Assembly (NCBI RefSeq): GCF_003044185.1
Contig: NZ_PYYB01000001.1
Location: 620,001-684,000 of the forward strand
Reading direction: 5' to 3'
Length of the DNA: 64,000 nucleotides
DNA from: Paraconexibacter algicola
GTDB taxonomy: Bacteria; Actinomycetota; Thermoleophilia; Solirubrobacterales; Solirubrobacteraceae
Under the pieces are notes generated by a model. The model was not told where the DNA came from. It was given only the letters and a program-made list of their open reading frames with translations, and ran no database searches. Shown piece after piece: positions 24,092 through 33,278 of the stretch. Position numbers and translations under genes: made by a program. Within the stretch, counting starts at the first letter, position 1; each line of letters opens with the position of its first letter.

Positions 24092-25633
24092 CTAGTCGCG
24101 CTTGCCGCGCCCGTAGAGGAGGTTGAACGTCTTGCCCAGGAGCTTCGTGACGCGGGAGTTGTACGGGTACATGTACAGCTCCTTCTTCATCGCGAAGCGG
24201 GTGACGACGATCGCCTGCTGCTGGCAGTACTTGCGGATGCCGCCGGCGCCGTGCCGGGTGCCGAGGCCCGACGCCTTCGCGCCGCCCATCGGCAGCTCCA
24301 GCGCCGTGTAGTTGACGAGCGAGTCGTTGATGCAGACGGCACCGGACTCGAGGCGGCGGCCGACGGCCTCCGCGCGGTGCACGTCCTTGCCGTAGACCGA
24401 GGCGCCGAGGCCGTACGGGGAGTCGTTGGCCAGGCGGATCGCCTCCTCCGCGTCGGAGACCTTCATGATCGGCAGCGTCGGGCCGAACGTCTCCTCGGTC
24501 ATGCACTCCATCGTGTGGTCGACGTCGACCAGGACCGTCGGCTCGAACCAGTAGCCGGCACCGGAGCCGCGCTTGCCGCCGACGAGCACCTTCGCGCCCT
24601 TGGCCTTCGCGTCCTCGACGTGCCGCTCGACGATGTCGACCTGCGGCGGGAAGGTCATCGAGCCGACGTCCGCCGTGCCCATCTCCCCGGAGCCCTGGCG
24701 CAGTGCGCGGGCCTTCTCGGTCACCTTCGCGACGAACGCGTCGTAGACGGGCTCCTCGACGTACACGCGCTCGACCGAGATGCAGGTCTGGCCGCCGTTG
24801 AACATGCCCCAGTAGATCGCGCTGTTGGCGGCCCGCTCGAGGTCGGCGTCGGCGAGGACGATCAGCGGGTCCTTGCCGCCGAGCTCCAGCGAGACCGGCG
24901 TCAGCGTCTCGGCCGCGCGCTGCATGACCTTCTTGCCGGTGGCGGTCGAGCCGGTGAACATGATCATGTCGACCTCGTCGGTCAGCGCGGCGCCGGTGCC
25001 GCCACGGCCGGTGGCGACCTGGAAGACGTGCTCGGGGACACCGCACTCGCGCAGCCCCTCGAGGAGCTTCAGCGACGTCAGCGGCGTGACCTCGGACGGC
25101 TTGAGGATGACCGCGTTGCCGGCGGCCAGCGCCGGGATGCAGTCGCCGAAGGAGTTCGTCAGCGGGTAGTTCCACGGGCCGATCACGCCGACGAGGCCGA
25201 GCGGCTTGTAGCGCGTGATGAGCTTCTTGCCCTTCACCAGGACGTTCGCGGACTTGACCTTCTCGTCGGCCAGGTAGACCGGGGCGTTGTCGGCCCAGAA
25301 GCCGAACGCGGCCGCGCCGTAGGAGATCTCGGCGAGCTGCGCGTCCTCGTAGGTCTTGCCGGTCTCCGAGCGGATGACCGCGATGATCTCGTCGCGGTTG
25401 TCCAGGACCCACTTCTGCATCCGCTTGAGGATGCGCCCGCGGCCCTCGAAGCCGAGCGCCTCCCACGCGGGCTGGACGGCGCGGGCCTTGCGCGCCATCT
25501 CCTTGACCTCGTCCGCCCCCATGTCGGGGACGTGCGCGATGACCTGGCCGGTCGCCGGGTTCTCGACCGGGATCTGCGACCCCTCGGGCGCGCTCCCGTT
25601 CGTCTCGACGACCTGCTCCTCGACGCTCGCCAT
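24092..25633 (-). CDS. NAD(P)-dependent aldehyde dehydrogenase
   Basis: A 513-residue cytoplasmic enzyme that oxidises aldehydes to acids. The general base is Glu250 in SLELGGKDP and the catalytic Cys284 is in GGQTCISVER; GPWNYPL, KPSEVTP and FTGSTATGK form the cofactor site. The long C-terminal tail (KKELYMYPYNSRVTKLLG) resembles succinate-semialdehyde and fatty-aldehyde type dehydrogenases. The ATG at 25633 is preferred over an in-frame upstream ATG because GGGAGAGG precedes it. A direct repeat lies upstream and may be an operator. The substrate is not decided. Confidence 0.9.
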   Translation of the reverse strand: MASVEEQVVETNGSAPEGSQIPVENPATGQVIAHVPDMGADEVKEMARKARAVQPAWEALGFEGRGRILKRMQKWVLDNRDEIIAVIRSETGKTYEDAQLAEISYGAAAFGFWADNAPVYLADEKVKSANVLVKGKKLITRYKPLGLVGVIGPWNYPLTNSFGDCIPALAAGNAVILKPSEVTPLTSLKLLEGLRECGVPEHVFQVATGRGGTGAALTDEVDMIMFTGSTATGKKVMQRAAETLTPVSLELGGKDPLIVLADADLERAANSAIYWGMFNGGQTCISVERVYVEEPVYDAFVAKVTEKARALRQGSGEMGTADVGSMTFPPQVDIVERHVEDAKAKGAKVLVGGKRGSGAGYWFEPTVLVDVDHTMECMTEETFGPTLPIMKVSDAEEAIRLANDSPYGLGASVYGKDVHRAEAVGRRLESGAVCINDSLVNYTALELPMGGAKASGLGTRHGAGGIRKYCQQQAIVVTRFAMKKELYMYPYNSRVTKLLGKTFNLLYGRGKRD

Positions 25634-25648
25634 CAGCCTCTCCCTCTC

Positions 25649-25668
25649 CAACGTGTTCGACAACGTGT
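25649..25668. promoter_or_regulatory. Direct repeat upstream of the aldehyde dehydrogenase
   Basis: Two identical 8-mers CAACGTGT (25649-25656 and 25661-25668) are separated by TCGA, 16-36 bases upstream of the start codon. They are A/T-richer than their surroundings, which suggests a regulator-binding site. Confidence 0.4.
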
Positions 25669-25714
25669 CACGGACACCGTACCGCGTCCTGGCCACCCGG
25701 CCAGGGAGATCGCG

Positions 25715-26095
25715 TCAGGAGCGCGCGGAGACGTAGTACCAGTGCCCGTCCTCGCGCACGAACGTGCTGTGCTCGTGGAGCGCCCCGTCGCGGTGGCGGG
25801 CGACGAACCGGACGGTGTCCTCGGTGGCGGCGAGGACCTCGAGCCCCAGCCAGGCGTCGCCGTCGTCGAGGACGAGCCGGACCGGTCGCGTCGACGGGTG
25901 CCAGGTGGCGAGCAGGTAGTCGACGTCCTCGACGACGTAGGCGCTGTAGCGGGAGCGCATCAGCCGCTCCGCGGTCGGCGCGGTCGGGCTGCCGGCGCGG
26001 CGGCCGCGGTGCAGCGGCCCGCAGCAGTCCGCGTACGGAGCGCCGCTGCCGCACGGGCAGCCGACCGGCGGTCGCGGGGCGCCGAGCAGCGGCAC
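25715..26095 (-). CDS. YchJ-like SEC-C motif protein (UPF0225)
   Basis: A 126-residue protein. The N-terminal [17 protein letters not shown] is a SEC-C zinc-binding motif, followed by [26 protein letters not shown], the YchJ family signature, and an NTF2-like sheet ending HWYYVSARS. The family function is unknown. It starts at GTG 26095, one base after the pyridoxal kinase stop, so the two are co-translated. Confidence 0.88.
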   Translation of the reverse strand: MPLLGAPRPPVGCPCGSGAPYADCCGPLHRGRRAGSPTAPTAERLMRSRYSAYVVEDVDYLLATWHPSTRPVRLVLDDGDAWLGLEVLAATEDTVRFVARHRDGALHEHSTFVREDGHWYYVSARS

Positions 26096-26096
26096 G

Positions 26097-26948
26097 TCAG
26101 GTCAGCGGCTCGGCCGCGAAGACGCGGTCGGGCGTGACGAGCTGGTCCTGCGCGGCGACGAGCAGGATCTCCCGCGAGCCGGCGTCCGCGGTCGCCTTCA
26201 GCACCCCGTAGGTGGCCGACGCGGCGTGCGCGAGCGCCTCCTGCGGGCTGCCGGTGCGGGCGAGCTGCACCGAGAAGAGCGCGGCGATCATGTCGCCCGC
26301 CCCGTTGACCGAGACGTCGAGCTTCGGGGTGCGCACCCGCCAGGTGGCGCCGTCCTGCGAGACGACGAGGTCGATCGCGTCCGGCGGCGTGTCCTCGAGG
26401 TGCACGGAGGTCGCGAGGATCGTCGACGGCCCGAGCGCGTGGACGGCGGCGAGCGCGTCGGCGAGCGCGGACCGCGTGCGGCTCTCGATGCCGGAGAGGT
26501 AGTCGAGCTCGAAGTGGTTGGGGGTGACGACGTCGGCGCGCGGGACCGCCTGGTCGCGCATGAGCTCGGGGATCCCGGGACGGACGAAGACGCCGCGCCC
26601 GACGTCCCCGATCACCGGGTCGCAGCAGTAGCGCGCCTGCGGGTTGGCGGCGCGGACGCGGTCGACCGCGGCGAGGATCGCGCTGCCCACGTCGGCGGAG
26701 CCCATGTAGCCCGACAGGACGCCGTTGCAGCTCGGCAGGACGCCGCGGGCGGTGATGCCGTCGAGCAGCTCGTCGACGAACGGGCCGTCGAAGACCCGGC
26801 CGGTCCAGTCCCCGTAGCCGGTGTGGTTGGAGAACTGGACCGTGTGGACCGGCCACACCTCGACGCCGAGGCGCTGCATGGCGAAGGTGGCGGAGGCGTT
26901 GCCGACGTGCCCGTAGGCGACGTGCGACTGGATCGACAGGACGTTCAT
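26097..26948 (-). CDS. pdxY: Pyridoxal kinase
   Basis: A 283-residue ribokinase-fold enzyme that makes pyridoxal 5'-phosphate in the B6 salvage pathway. [61 protein letters not shown] and the anion hole/catalytic [11 protein letters not shown] are all typical of PdxY. The ATG at 26948 has TAGCAT ending 8 bases upstream and no Shine-Dalgarno, so it is probably leaderless. It is followed by the YchJ-like gene. Confidence 0.93.
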   Translation of the reverse strand: MNVLSIQSHVAYGHVGNASATFAMQRLGVEVWPVHTVQFSNHTGYGDWTGRVFDGPFVDELLDGITARGVLPSCNGVLSGYMGSADVGSAILAAVDRVRAANPQARYCCDPVIGDVGRGVFVRPGIPELMRDQAVPRADVVTPNHFELDYLSGIESRTRSALADALAAVHALGPSTILATSVHLEDTPPDAIDLVVSQDGATWRVRTPKLDVSVNGAGDMIAALFSVQLARTGSPQEALAHAASATYGVLKATADAGSREILLVAAQDQLVTPDRVFAAEPLT

Positions 26949-26956
26949 CGGGGTCG

Positions 26957-26962
26957 ATGCTA
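26957..26962 (-). promoter_or_regulatory. Leaderless-type -10 box for pdxY, TAGCAT
   Basis: TAGCAT on the minus strand ends 8 bases before the pdxY ATG. Confidence 0.45.
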
Positions 26963-27027
26963 CGCCGCGCGCGGTCCGGGGGTCCGGCACCCCGGGACGG
27001 ACCCGGGGAGCCGGAGGTGGTCCGGCG

Positions 27028-27486
27028 TCAGTCGGTGATCGTGACCGTCTGGATGCCCATCGGCTCGACCGGGCGGTCGCGCGCGTCGGTCTGCGTGCCC
27101 TCGATCTTGTCGACGACGTCCATCCCGGACGTGACCTGGCCGAAGACCGTGTGCTTGCCGTCGAGCCACTCGGCGGCGCCGATGGTGACGATGAAGAACT
27201 GCGAGCCGTTGGTGTTCGGGCCGGCGTTCGCCATCGCGAGCGCACCGCGGACGACCTTGTGGTCGTTGAACTCGTCCTCGAACGTGTAGCCCGGGCCACC
27301 GGTGCCGGTGCCCTGCGGGCAGCCGCCCTGGATCATGAAGTCCTTGATCACCCGGTGGAAGATCAGGCCGTCGTAGAAGCCCTTCCCGGCGAGGTCCTTG
27401 AAGTTCTGGACGGTCTTCGGCGCGTCCGCGTCGAAGAGCTCGAAGACGATCTCGCCCTCGGTGGTGCTCATGGTGGCAGTAGACAT
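27028..27486 (-). CDS. Peptidyl-prolyl cis-trans isomerase, cyclophilin type
   Basis: A 152-residue cytoplasmic cyclophilin that speeds prolyl isomerisation during folding. Core residues are present: [19 protein letters not shown] (catalytic Arg), [19 protein letters not shown] and [17 protein letters not shown]. No signal peptide is present. The first ATG (27486) is chosen over one 15 bases later because TAGGGT ends 7 bases before it. Confidence 0.93.
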   Translation of the reverse strand: MSTATMSTTEGEIVFELFDADAPKTVQNFKDLAGKGFYDGLIFHRVIKDFMIQGGCPQGTGTGGPGYTFEDEFNDHKVVRGALAMANAGPNTNGSQFFIVTIGAAEWLDGKHTVFGQVTSGMDVVDKIEGTQTDARDRPVEPMGIQTVTITD

Positions 27487-27493
27487 GCCACCG

Positions 27494-27499
27494 ACCCTA
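27494..27499 (-). promoter_or_regulatory. -10 box TAGGGT overlapping an upstream stop codon
   Basis: TAGGGT on the minus strand ends 7 bases before the cyclophilin ATG. Its TAG is the stop of the zinc-ribbon gene. Confidence 0.45.
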
Positions 27500-28609
27500 C
27501 TTGAGCAGGCTCAGCTCCTGGATGCGGACCGTCGGGGACTTCGTCGGCGGGGTCGTGATCCAGACGAGCACGTACCGGGCGTCGCGCACGCCGCGCAGCG
27601 AGATGCGCTCCTTGGCGTCGTCGGCGACGTTGCCGTCCTTCGTGCTCTCGTCGACCTTCGAGCGGTCGGCGTAGTGCTCCCAGCGGGTGTCGATGACGTC
27701 CTTGGGGATCTCGCTGCTCTTCGTGCCGTAGAGCTCGACGCGGTAGCCGGGCGTGTCGGTGAGCAGCTCGATCGCGCGGACCTTCGTGGCCTTCTCGAGG
27801 TCGATGACGAGGCCGACGCCCATCGGCTTGGCCGGGTCGGCGGTCGAGACGCGGAAGGCGGTGTCGCGGTCGTTGTCGTAGGCGTCGACGGGGTCGCCCT
27901 TGGCGGTGACGCGACCGTACGGGTCGTAGATCGAGACGGTGTCGGCGCCGAGCTCGATCGCCGTGAGGGACGGCGTCGTCTCCTTCGTGTCGTCCTCCTC
28001 CGTCGTCGTGTCCGTGCCGGAGTCGCTGCCGCCGCCGGTGGAGCCGGAGCCGCCGGAGCTGCCGGTGTCGGTGTCGGTCGAGCCGCCGCCGCTGGGGGTG
28101 ACGGGCGTGATCGGGGTCGACGGGACGACGGGGGTCACGGGCGTGGACGGGGCGGGCTTCGTCGCCTCGGGCAGCGTGACGGTCGGCAGGGCGGCCGCGC
28201 CGGTCGGGGCGGCGGGCGCGCCCGCGGCGCCGGTCGGGGCGGGCGGCACGGAGGCGGGCGGGAGGTCGGGGACGGCCTGGGCGATCGGGCCGGCCGCGGC
28301 GGGGGCCGGGCCACCCGCGTCGATCTTCGCGTCCTCGCTCAGCGCCGCGTAGCTGGCGGTGATCGCGCCGCCCGCGAGCAGCAGCGTCGCGCCGGCGACG
28401 CTGAGCATCGCGCGCAGCCCGGGACGGGTGCCGAGACGGCCCGGGGCGGCGGTCCCGCACTCCAGGCACCAGTCCTGCTCGGCGGCCATCGTCGAGCCGC
28501 AGGTGTCGCACACGCGGGGCGCGGCCTGCGGCGCCTCGCTCCCGGGCGGGAGCTGGCCGTCGGCCGCCGTGCCGGTGGCGTTCTCGTGCTCTCCGAGGAC
28601 GGGCTGCAT
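27497..28609 (-). CDS. Zinc-ribbon membrane protein with discoidin-like outer domain
   Basis: A 370-residue protein. A cytoplasmic zinc ribbon (CDTC at 34-37, CLEC at 48-51) is followed by one transmembrane helix ([21 protein letters not shown]), a disordered Pro/Thr/Ser/Gly linker of about 110 residues, an acidic patch ([11 protein letters not shown]) and a beta-rich domain (about 225-370) with [33 protein letters not shown] and ARYVLVWIT. That domain resembles F5/8 type C (discoidin) carbohydrate-binding folds, which also occur at the end of actinobacterial MviN-linked proteins. A cell-envelope role is inferred. Confidence 0.7.
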   Translation of the reverse strand: MQPVLGEHENATGTAADGQLPPGSEAPQAAPRVCDTCGSTMAAEQDWCLECGTAAPGRLGTRPGLRAMLSVAGATLLLAGGAITASYAALSEDAKIDAGGPAPAAAGPIAQAVPDLPPASVPPAPTGAAGAPAAPTGAAALPTVTLPEATKPAPSTPVTPVVPSTPITPVTPSGGGSTDTDTGSSGGSGSTGGGSDSGTDTTTEEDDTKETTPSLTAIELGADTVSIYDPYGRVTAKGDPVDAYDNDRDTAFRVSTADPAKPMGVGLVIDLEKATKVRAIELLTDTPGYRVELYGTKSSEIPKDVIDTRWEHYADRSKVDESTKDGNVADDAKERISLRGVRDARYVLVWITTPPTKSPTVRIQELSLLK

Positions 28610-28680
28610 CGCACCCAGGGTCGCACATCGCGGCGCCGCGGGGCAACGAGCACCCCGCGCCGCCGGGCCGGTGCGGGCGG

Positions 28681-30399
28681 TCAGCCGCGGGCGCGCTGGA
28701 GGCGCAGCGGCGCCCCCGCGAGCTCGGTCCCGTCGATCTCGGCGAGCACGCGCTCGACCTCGGCGCCGGGGACCTTCAGCAGCGTGAAGCGCGTCAGGAC
28801 GCGCACGTCCTGGACGACCTCGCCGTCGAGGCCGGTGACCTTCACGACGTGCTTGACGACCGCGGGGACGTCGATGCCGTCGGCGGTGCCGAGCGCGGCG
28901 AGCAGCGTCACGGGGGGCTCGTCGCCGTGGGGCGTGAGCTTCGGCTTGGTGTGGCGACGCGGGCGCTTCTTCGGCGCGGGCTCGGGCTCGGGCTCCGCGT
29001 CGGCCGCGGGCTCGTCGGCCGCGGGCGCCTCCTCGCCGGCGACCTCCACGGGAGCCGCCGGCTCCTCCGCGGGCGTCTCCTCGGCGACGGGCTCCTCGGC
29101 GGGCGTCTCCTCCGCGGGCGTCTCCTCGGCGGGCGTCTCGTCCTTCGTGGCCTTCGCGCGGCGCGTGCGGCGGCGCTTGGGCGCGGCGGGCGCCTCGTCG
29201 GCGGCCACCTCGACCGCCGGGGCCTCGCCCTCCGCCTCGGCGACGGGCGCGGCGTCGACCACCTCGGGCTCCGGCTCGTCGCCGTCGCGCACGACCCCGG
29301 GCGACCACTGGCCGATCTGGTGGTTGATGTGCGCCTCGATCTTCGCCATGTCCTCGGCCTGCTTGGGCTCGACGAACGTGACCGCCCGGCCGGTGCGCCC
29401 GGCGCGGCCGGTGCGGCCGATGCGGTGCACGTACACGTCGGGCTTCGGCACGTCGTAGTTGACGACGTGCGTGACGGTCGAGATGTCCAGGCCGCGGGCG
29501 GCGACGTCGGTGGCGACGAGGATCGGCACGCGGCCGCCCTTGAAGCCGAGCATGACGCCGTCGCGGCTGCCCTGGCTCATGTCACCGTGCAGCGCCTTGA
29601 CGTTCAGCCCCTTGTCGCGGAGCGTCTTGTAGAGCTGGTCGGCGCGGATCTTCGTGCGGACGAAGACGATCGCCTGGTCGGGCTTCTCGGACTTCAGGAC
29701 CTCGACGAGCTTCGCCGGCTTGTCCTTCTGCCCGACGGTCGCCTGGAACTGCGCGACGGTGTCGACGGTCAGCGTCGCCGCCTGGACCTTCACGTGGACC
29801 GGGTCGTAGAGGTAGTTGTCCGCGAGCTTGCGGATCGGCGGCGCCATCGTCGCGCTGAACAGCGCGGTCTGGCGGCTGTTCGGGGTCAGCGACAGGATCT
29901 TCGCGACGTCGTCCAGGAACCCGAGGTCGAGCATCTCGTCCGCCTCGTCCAGCACGACGAAGCGGCAGTCGTGCAGCACGAGCGAGTGCCGGCTGATGAG
30001 GTCGAGCACCCGGCCGACCGTGCCGACGACGACGTGGCCGCCGCCCTTCAGCTGCGCCTGCTGGGTCTTGATCGGCGCGCCGCCGAACACCGCGACGACG
30101 TCGACGCCGTGCGGGGCGCCGTAGCCGCGGATCGCCTGCGTGACCTGGATGCAGAGCTCGCGCGTGGGCGTCAGGACGAGCGCCTGCACCTCCTGCACGT
30201 CGGTGTCGATGTACTCGACGATGGGCAGGCCGAACGCCGCGGTCTTGCCGGAGCCGGTCTGCGCCTGGCCGATCACGTCCCGGCCCTGCAGCATCGCGGG
30301 GATGGCCTGCTCCTGGATCGGAGACGGCTTCTCGTAGCCGACGTCCTTGAGCGCCTTGAGGGTTGCCTCTTTGAGCCCGAGGTCGGCGAAGGTCGTCAT
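28681..30399 (-). CDS. DEAD-box RNA helicase with DbpA-type RNA-binding domain
   Basis: A 572-residue ATP-dependent RNA helicase (DeaD/CsdA/DbpA group) for ribosome assembly or mRNA turnover. Motifs: Q motif (F4, PSPIQEQAI), Walker A AQTGSGKT (46-53), PTREL, DEAD (151-154), SAT (182-184), ARGLDI and HRIGRTGR. After about residue 370 comes an acidic Ala/Glu/Pro linker with near-perfect ETPAE repeats and a basic patch (KKRPRRHTKPK). A DbpA RNA-binding domain (about 495-570, VTLLAALGTADGIDV) follows. GGGAGGCG precedes the ATG. Confidence 0.93.
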   Translation of the reverse strand: MTTFADLGLKEATLKALKDVGYEKPSPIQEQAIPAMLQGRDVIGQAQTGSGKTAAFGLPIVEYIDTDVQEVQALVLTPTRELCIQVTQAIRGYGAPHGVDVVAVFGGAPIKTQQAQLKGGGHVVVGTVGRVLDLISRHSLVLHDCRFVVLDEADEMLDLGFLDDVAKILSLTPNSRQTALFSATMAPPIRKLADNYLYDPVHVKVQAATLTVDTVAQFQATVGQKDKPAKLVEVLKSEKPDQAIVFVRTKIRADQLYKTLRDKGLNVKALHGDMSQGSRDGVMLGFKGGRVPILVATDVAARGLDISTVTHVVNYDVPKPDVYVHRIGRTGRAGRTGRAVTFVEPKQAEDMAKIEAHINHQIGQWSPGVVRDGDEPEPEVVDAAPVAEAEGEAPAVEVAADEAPAAPKRRRTRRAKATKDETPAEETPAEETPAEEPVAEETPAEEPAAPVEVAGEEAPAADEPAADAEPEPEPAPKKRPRRHTKPKLTPHGDEPPVTLLAALGTADGIDVPAVVKHVVKVTGLDGEVVQDVRVLTRFTLLKVPGAEVERVLAEIDGTELAGAPLRLQRARG

Positions 30400-30450
30400 C
30401 TCGCCTCCCAGCTTAGGGGCCGGGCGGCATTCCCGCCTGCGGGGTGGGCC

Positions 30451-31404
30451 TCAGCGTCGCGGGTCGAGCAGCAGCTTGCCCTGGGTGCGACGGCCCACGA
30501 GGTCCTCCTGGGCGCGTCGCGCGTCGCTCAGCGCGTACGTCTCGCCGACCACGACGCGCAGCCGTCCGGCGGCCGCGTGGGCGTACAGGTCGTCGAGGGC
30601 GCGCGCGACGAGACCGGGCTTGTCGTGGCAGTGCCCGAACCAGAAGCCGGTGACCGTGAGCGAGCGCCGCAGCAGCTTGCCGGTGCGGACCTCGTTCTGG
30701 TCCTTGGAGGCGATCCCGTAGGCGATCATCCGGCCGAACGGGGCGAGCGCGTCGAGGCACCGGTCGAACACCGCGCCGCCCGACATCTCGAACACGACGT
30801 CGACCGGCTCGCCGCCGTTGGCCTCCAGGATCCGCTCGGTCAGGCCCTCCGCGTCGGTGTCGGTCGCGGCGTCGGCGCCGAGCTCCAGGCAGAGCCGGCG
30901 CTTGTCCTCGCTGGAGGCGGTGGCGATGACGCGCCCGGCGCCGAGCGGCCGGCCGAGCTGCACGGCGAGCGAGCCGACGCCGCCGGCGCCGGAGATGACG
31001 ACGACGCTCTCGCCCTCGCGCACGTGGCCCTGGTCGTACAGCAGCCACGCGGTCAGGCCCTGGAGCAGCAGCGCGAGCGCGGTGCCGTCGTCGACGCCGT
31101 CGGGGATCGGGTAGCAGCGGTCCTTGCGCACCGCCGCGTACTGCGCGTAGCCGCCGGCGCCGCCGGTCATCGCGACAACCCGCTCACCGGTGTCCTGGCG
31201 GATGCCCGCGACCTCCGCCCCGGGGATCAGCGGCAGCGAGGCCTTCTGCACGTAGGAGTTCTCGCGCGTGTGCGTGTCGGCGAAGTTCATGCCGATCGTC
31301 GTGACCTCGACGAGCACCTCGTCGGGGCCGGGCTCCGGGATCGGGAGGTCGACGACGTGGAGGACCTCGGGTCCTCCGAACTCGGTCTGCTGGACGGCGC
31401 GCAT
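30451..31404 (-). CDS. NADPH:quinone oxidoreductase-like MDR protein
   Basis: A 317-residue medium-chain dehydrogenase/reductase without the structural zinc loop. MRAVQQTEFGGPEVLHV, GMNFADTHTRENSY and the Rossmann motif SGAGGVGSLAVQLG match quinone oxidoreductase (QOR) proteins, which reduce quinones or enones with NADPH. The ATG at 31404 shares a symmetric -10 with the divergent PfkB gene. A true substrate cannot be read from sequence. Confidence 0.88.
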   Translation of the reverse strand: MRAVQQTEFGGPEVLHVVDLPIPEPGPDEVLVEVTTIGMNFADTHTRENSYVQKASLPLIPGAEVAGIRQDTGERVVAMTGGAGGYAQYAAVRKDRCYPIPDGVDDGTALALLLQGLTAWLLYDQGHVREGESVVVISGAGGVGSLAVQLGRPLGAGRVIATASSEDKRRLCLELGADAATDTDAEGLTERILEANGGEPVDVVFEMSGGAVFDRCLDALAPFGRMIAYGIASKDQNEVRTGKLLRRSLTVTGFWFGHCHDKPGLVARALDDLYAHAAAGRLRVVVGETYALSDARRAQEDLVGRRTQGKLLLDPRR

Positions 31405-31413
31405 AGGGCGTGA

Positions 31414-31423
31414 ACGGTAGCCT
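31414..31423. promoter_or_regulatory. Symmetric bidirectional -10 element ACGGTAGCCT
   Basis: Read rightward it contains TAGCCT (31418-31423), ending 9 bases before the PfkB ATG. Read leftward it contains TACCGT (31419-31414), ending 9 bases before the oxidoreductase ATG. The TA step at 31418-31419 is common to both, and both start codons are equally distant from it. Confidence 0.55.
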
Positions 31424-31432
31424 CGCCCGCCT

Positions 31433-32365
31433 ATGAGCGTGACCGTGGTCGGATCCATCGCCTTCGACGGCGTCAAGACGCCGTTCGGGGAGCGCGAGCG
31501 CATGCTGGGCGGCGCCGCGACCCACTTCGCCCTCGCGGCGTCGTTCTTCGACGAGATCCGCGTGGTCGGTCCGGTCGGCGACGACTTCGACGACGCCGCG
31601 TGGAAGACCCTGCGCACGCGCGGGATCAACACCGACGACGTCGAGCACGTCGCGGGCGGCAAGACGTTCTTCTGGAAGGGCGTCTACGGGGAGAACCTCA
31701 ACTCGCGCGAGACGCTGGAGACGGACCTCAACGTCTTCGAGACGTTCGACCCGAAGCTCTCCCAGGCCGCCCAGGACGCCGACGTCCTGTTCCTGGCGAA
31801 CATCCAGCCCGACCTCCAGTACGGCGTCCTGCAGCAGTGCACGAAGGCGCGCTTCACCGCCCTGGACTCGATGGACCTGTGGATCAACATCGCGCGCGAG
31901 TCGCTCGAGAAGACCATCAAGGCGGTCGACTGCCTGATCCTCAACGACGAGGAGCTCGAGCAGCTCACCGGCAAGCCCACCACCTACGGCGCGGCGCAGG
32001 AGATCCTCGGCTGGGGCCTGAAGGCGGTCGTCGGCAAGCAGGGCAAGTACGGCGCGGCGCTCTACACCGCCGACGGCGTGTTCGCGCTGCCCGCCTACCC
32101 GATGACCGACGTCGTCGACCCGACCGGCGCGGGCGACACGTTCGCCGGCGGCTTCGTCGGCTCGATCGCGGCGACCGAGGGCGAGATCACCCACGACGTG
32201 CTCAAGCGCGCAATGGCCTACGGCACGGCGATCGCCTCGTTCAACGTCCAGGAGTTCGGGACCGAGCGTGTCGAGCGGCTCACCGGCGACGAGATCGCGG
32301 CGCGCGTCGCGGATCTCCAGGGCATGACGGCGTTCGACGCCACGCCCGTCGCCCTCCGCGGCTAA
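31433..32365 (+). CDS. PfkB-family carbohydrate/nucleoside kinase
   Basis: A 310-residue ribokinase-fold kinase. LGGAATHFALAASFF and VGPVGDDF form the substrate lid, LNDEELEQLTG the central signature, and DPTGAGDTFAGGF the ATP/anion-hole motif with catalytic Asp235. Members phosphorylate sugars or nucleosides (ribokinase, adenosine kinase, fructokinase). The sequence has adenosine/sugar-kinase features but I cannot choose. No Shine-Dalgarno; the shared -10 suggests a leaderless message. Confidence 0.9.
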   Translation: MSVTVVGSIAFDGVKTPFGERERMLGGAATHFALAASFFDEIRVVGPVGDDFDDAAWKTLRTRGINTDDVEHVAGGKTFFWKGVYGENLNSRETLETDLNVFETFDPKLSQAAQDADVLFLANIQPDLQYGVLQQCTKARFTALDSMDLWINIARESLEKTIKAVDCLILNDEELEQLTGKPTTYGAAQEILGWGLKAVVGKQGKYGAALYTADGVFALPAYPMTDVVDPTGAGDTFAGGFVGSIAATEGEITHDVLKRAMAYGTAIASFNVQEFGTERVERLTGDEIAARVADLQGMTAFDATPVALRG

Positions 32366-32479
32366 ACCTCGATCGCGAGTTCGTTCGCGCCAGCTTGGGA
32401 TCGTCGCTGAACCGGCGGCGGTCCCTCGTCGCACGCCCCTCCGCAGGTTCCACACACCATCAGACCTTCGGAGGGTCCG

Positions 32480-33178
32480 TTGACCGATCACCTCAAGGCC
32501 GTCGACCATCTGGTCGAGGACGCGCCCAACCTCGATCTCCGCAACTGGGACGGCACCAACCGCGCGCAGTTCCTCCGCCGTGCGGGTGGCGGCTTCGCCC
32601 TCGTCGCCGGCGGCTCGGTCCTGGCCTCGGCCACGCCGACCTACGCGCAGTCGTCCGGCCCGACCGCCAAGGAGATCCTCGACACGGCGTTCATCGCCGA
32701 GAACCTCGCGGTCTTCGTCTACACCGCGGGCGCCGGCCTGAAGTTCGCCAAGAGCAACTCGCGGACCGGCGTGAAGAAGGGCCAGAAGTTCTTCACGGGC
32801 CGCAACGCCGTGTACCTGAAGGCCGCGCTCAAGAACGAGCAGGACCACCGCGACTTCCTGGGCAACGCGCTCGGCTCGGCCAAGCCGACCGTCCCGCAGT
32901 TCCAGGTGCCCAAGTCGGCCGTCGCCTCGCCGCTGGCCGTCCTGAAGTTCGCGCTCGCGCTCGAGACCGCGTTCGTGTCGACCTACCTCGGCGCGATCAA
33001 GTCGGGCGCCCTCGACGCGGCCACCACCCTCGTCGCGGCGCAGGTCGCGGCCAACGAGGCCTCGCACCAGGGCTTCTTCTCCTTCGCCACCGGTGGCAAG
33101 GGCGTCACGAAGTCGCTGCCGGACACGGTCACGCTGGCGCAGGCCACCACGGCGCTCTCGCCGTACTTCAAGTCGTAG
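32480..33178 (+). CDS. Tat-exported ferritin-like protein
   Basis: A 232-residue protein starting at TTG behind a strong GGAGGG site (32470-32475). A late twin-arginine-type motif (FLRRAGGGFALVAGG, about 31-45) precedes cleavage near YAQ. The mature part is a four-helix ferritin-like domain with likely di-iron ligands: Glu in FIAENLAV, ExxH in NEQDH, Glu in ALETAFV and ExxH in NEASH. Exported relatives are abundant in Thermoleophilia; iron storage or oxidation outside the cytoplasm is inferred. A cupredoxin gene follows after a terminator. Confidence 0.82.
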   Translation: MTDHLKAVDHLVEDAPNLDLRNWDGTNRAQFLRRAGGGFALVAGGSVLASATPTYAQSSGPTAKEILDTAFIAENLAVFVYTAGAGLKFAKSNSRTGVKKGQKFFTGRNAVYLKAALKNEQDHRDFLGNALGSAKPTVPQFQVPKSAVASPLAVLKFALALETAFVSTYLGAIKSGALDAATTLVAAQVAANEASHQGFFSFATGGKGVTKSLPDTVTLAQATTALSPYFKS

Positions 33179-33208
33179 CACCGCAGTACCGGAACGGAAC
33201 GGAACGGC

Positions 33209-33239
33209 GAGGCCGTCGCGCCCTGGGCGCGACGGCCTC
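33209..33239 (+). terminator. Strong hairpin after the ferritin-like gene
   Basis: Perfect 14-base arms (GAGGCCGTCGCGCC and its complement) with a 3-base CTG loop, 30 bases after the stop. Just upstream is a triple GGAAC tandem repeat (33191-33205) that can pair with CGTTCC downstream to lengthen the stem. No U-tract is present. Confidence 0.65.
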
Positions 33240-33278
33240 CGTCGTTCCGTGATCCGGTGCGCCGTCGCGCACGCAGTG

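Noticed and set aside
28849-31413. Open frame of 854 codons opposite the DEAD-box helicase and oxidoreductase
   Set aside because: It spans two well-supported genes and an intergenic gap, and its translation is low-complexity Arg/Asp/Val/Leu text without motifs.
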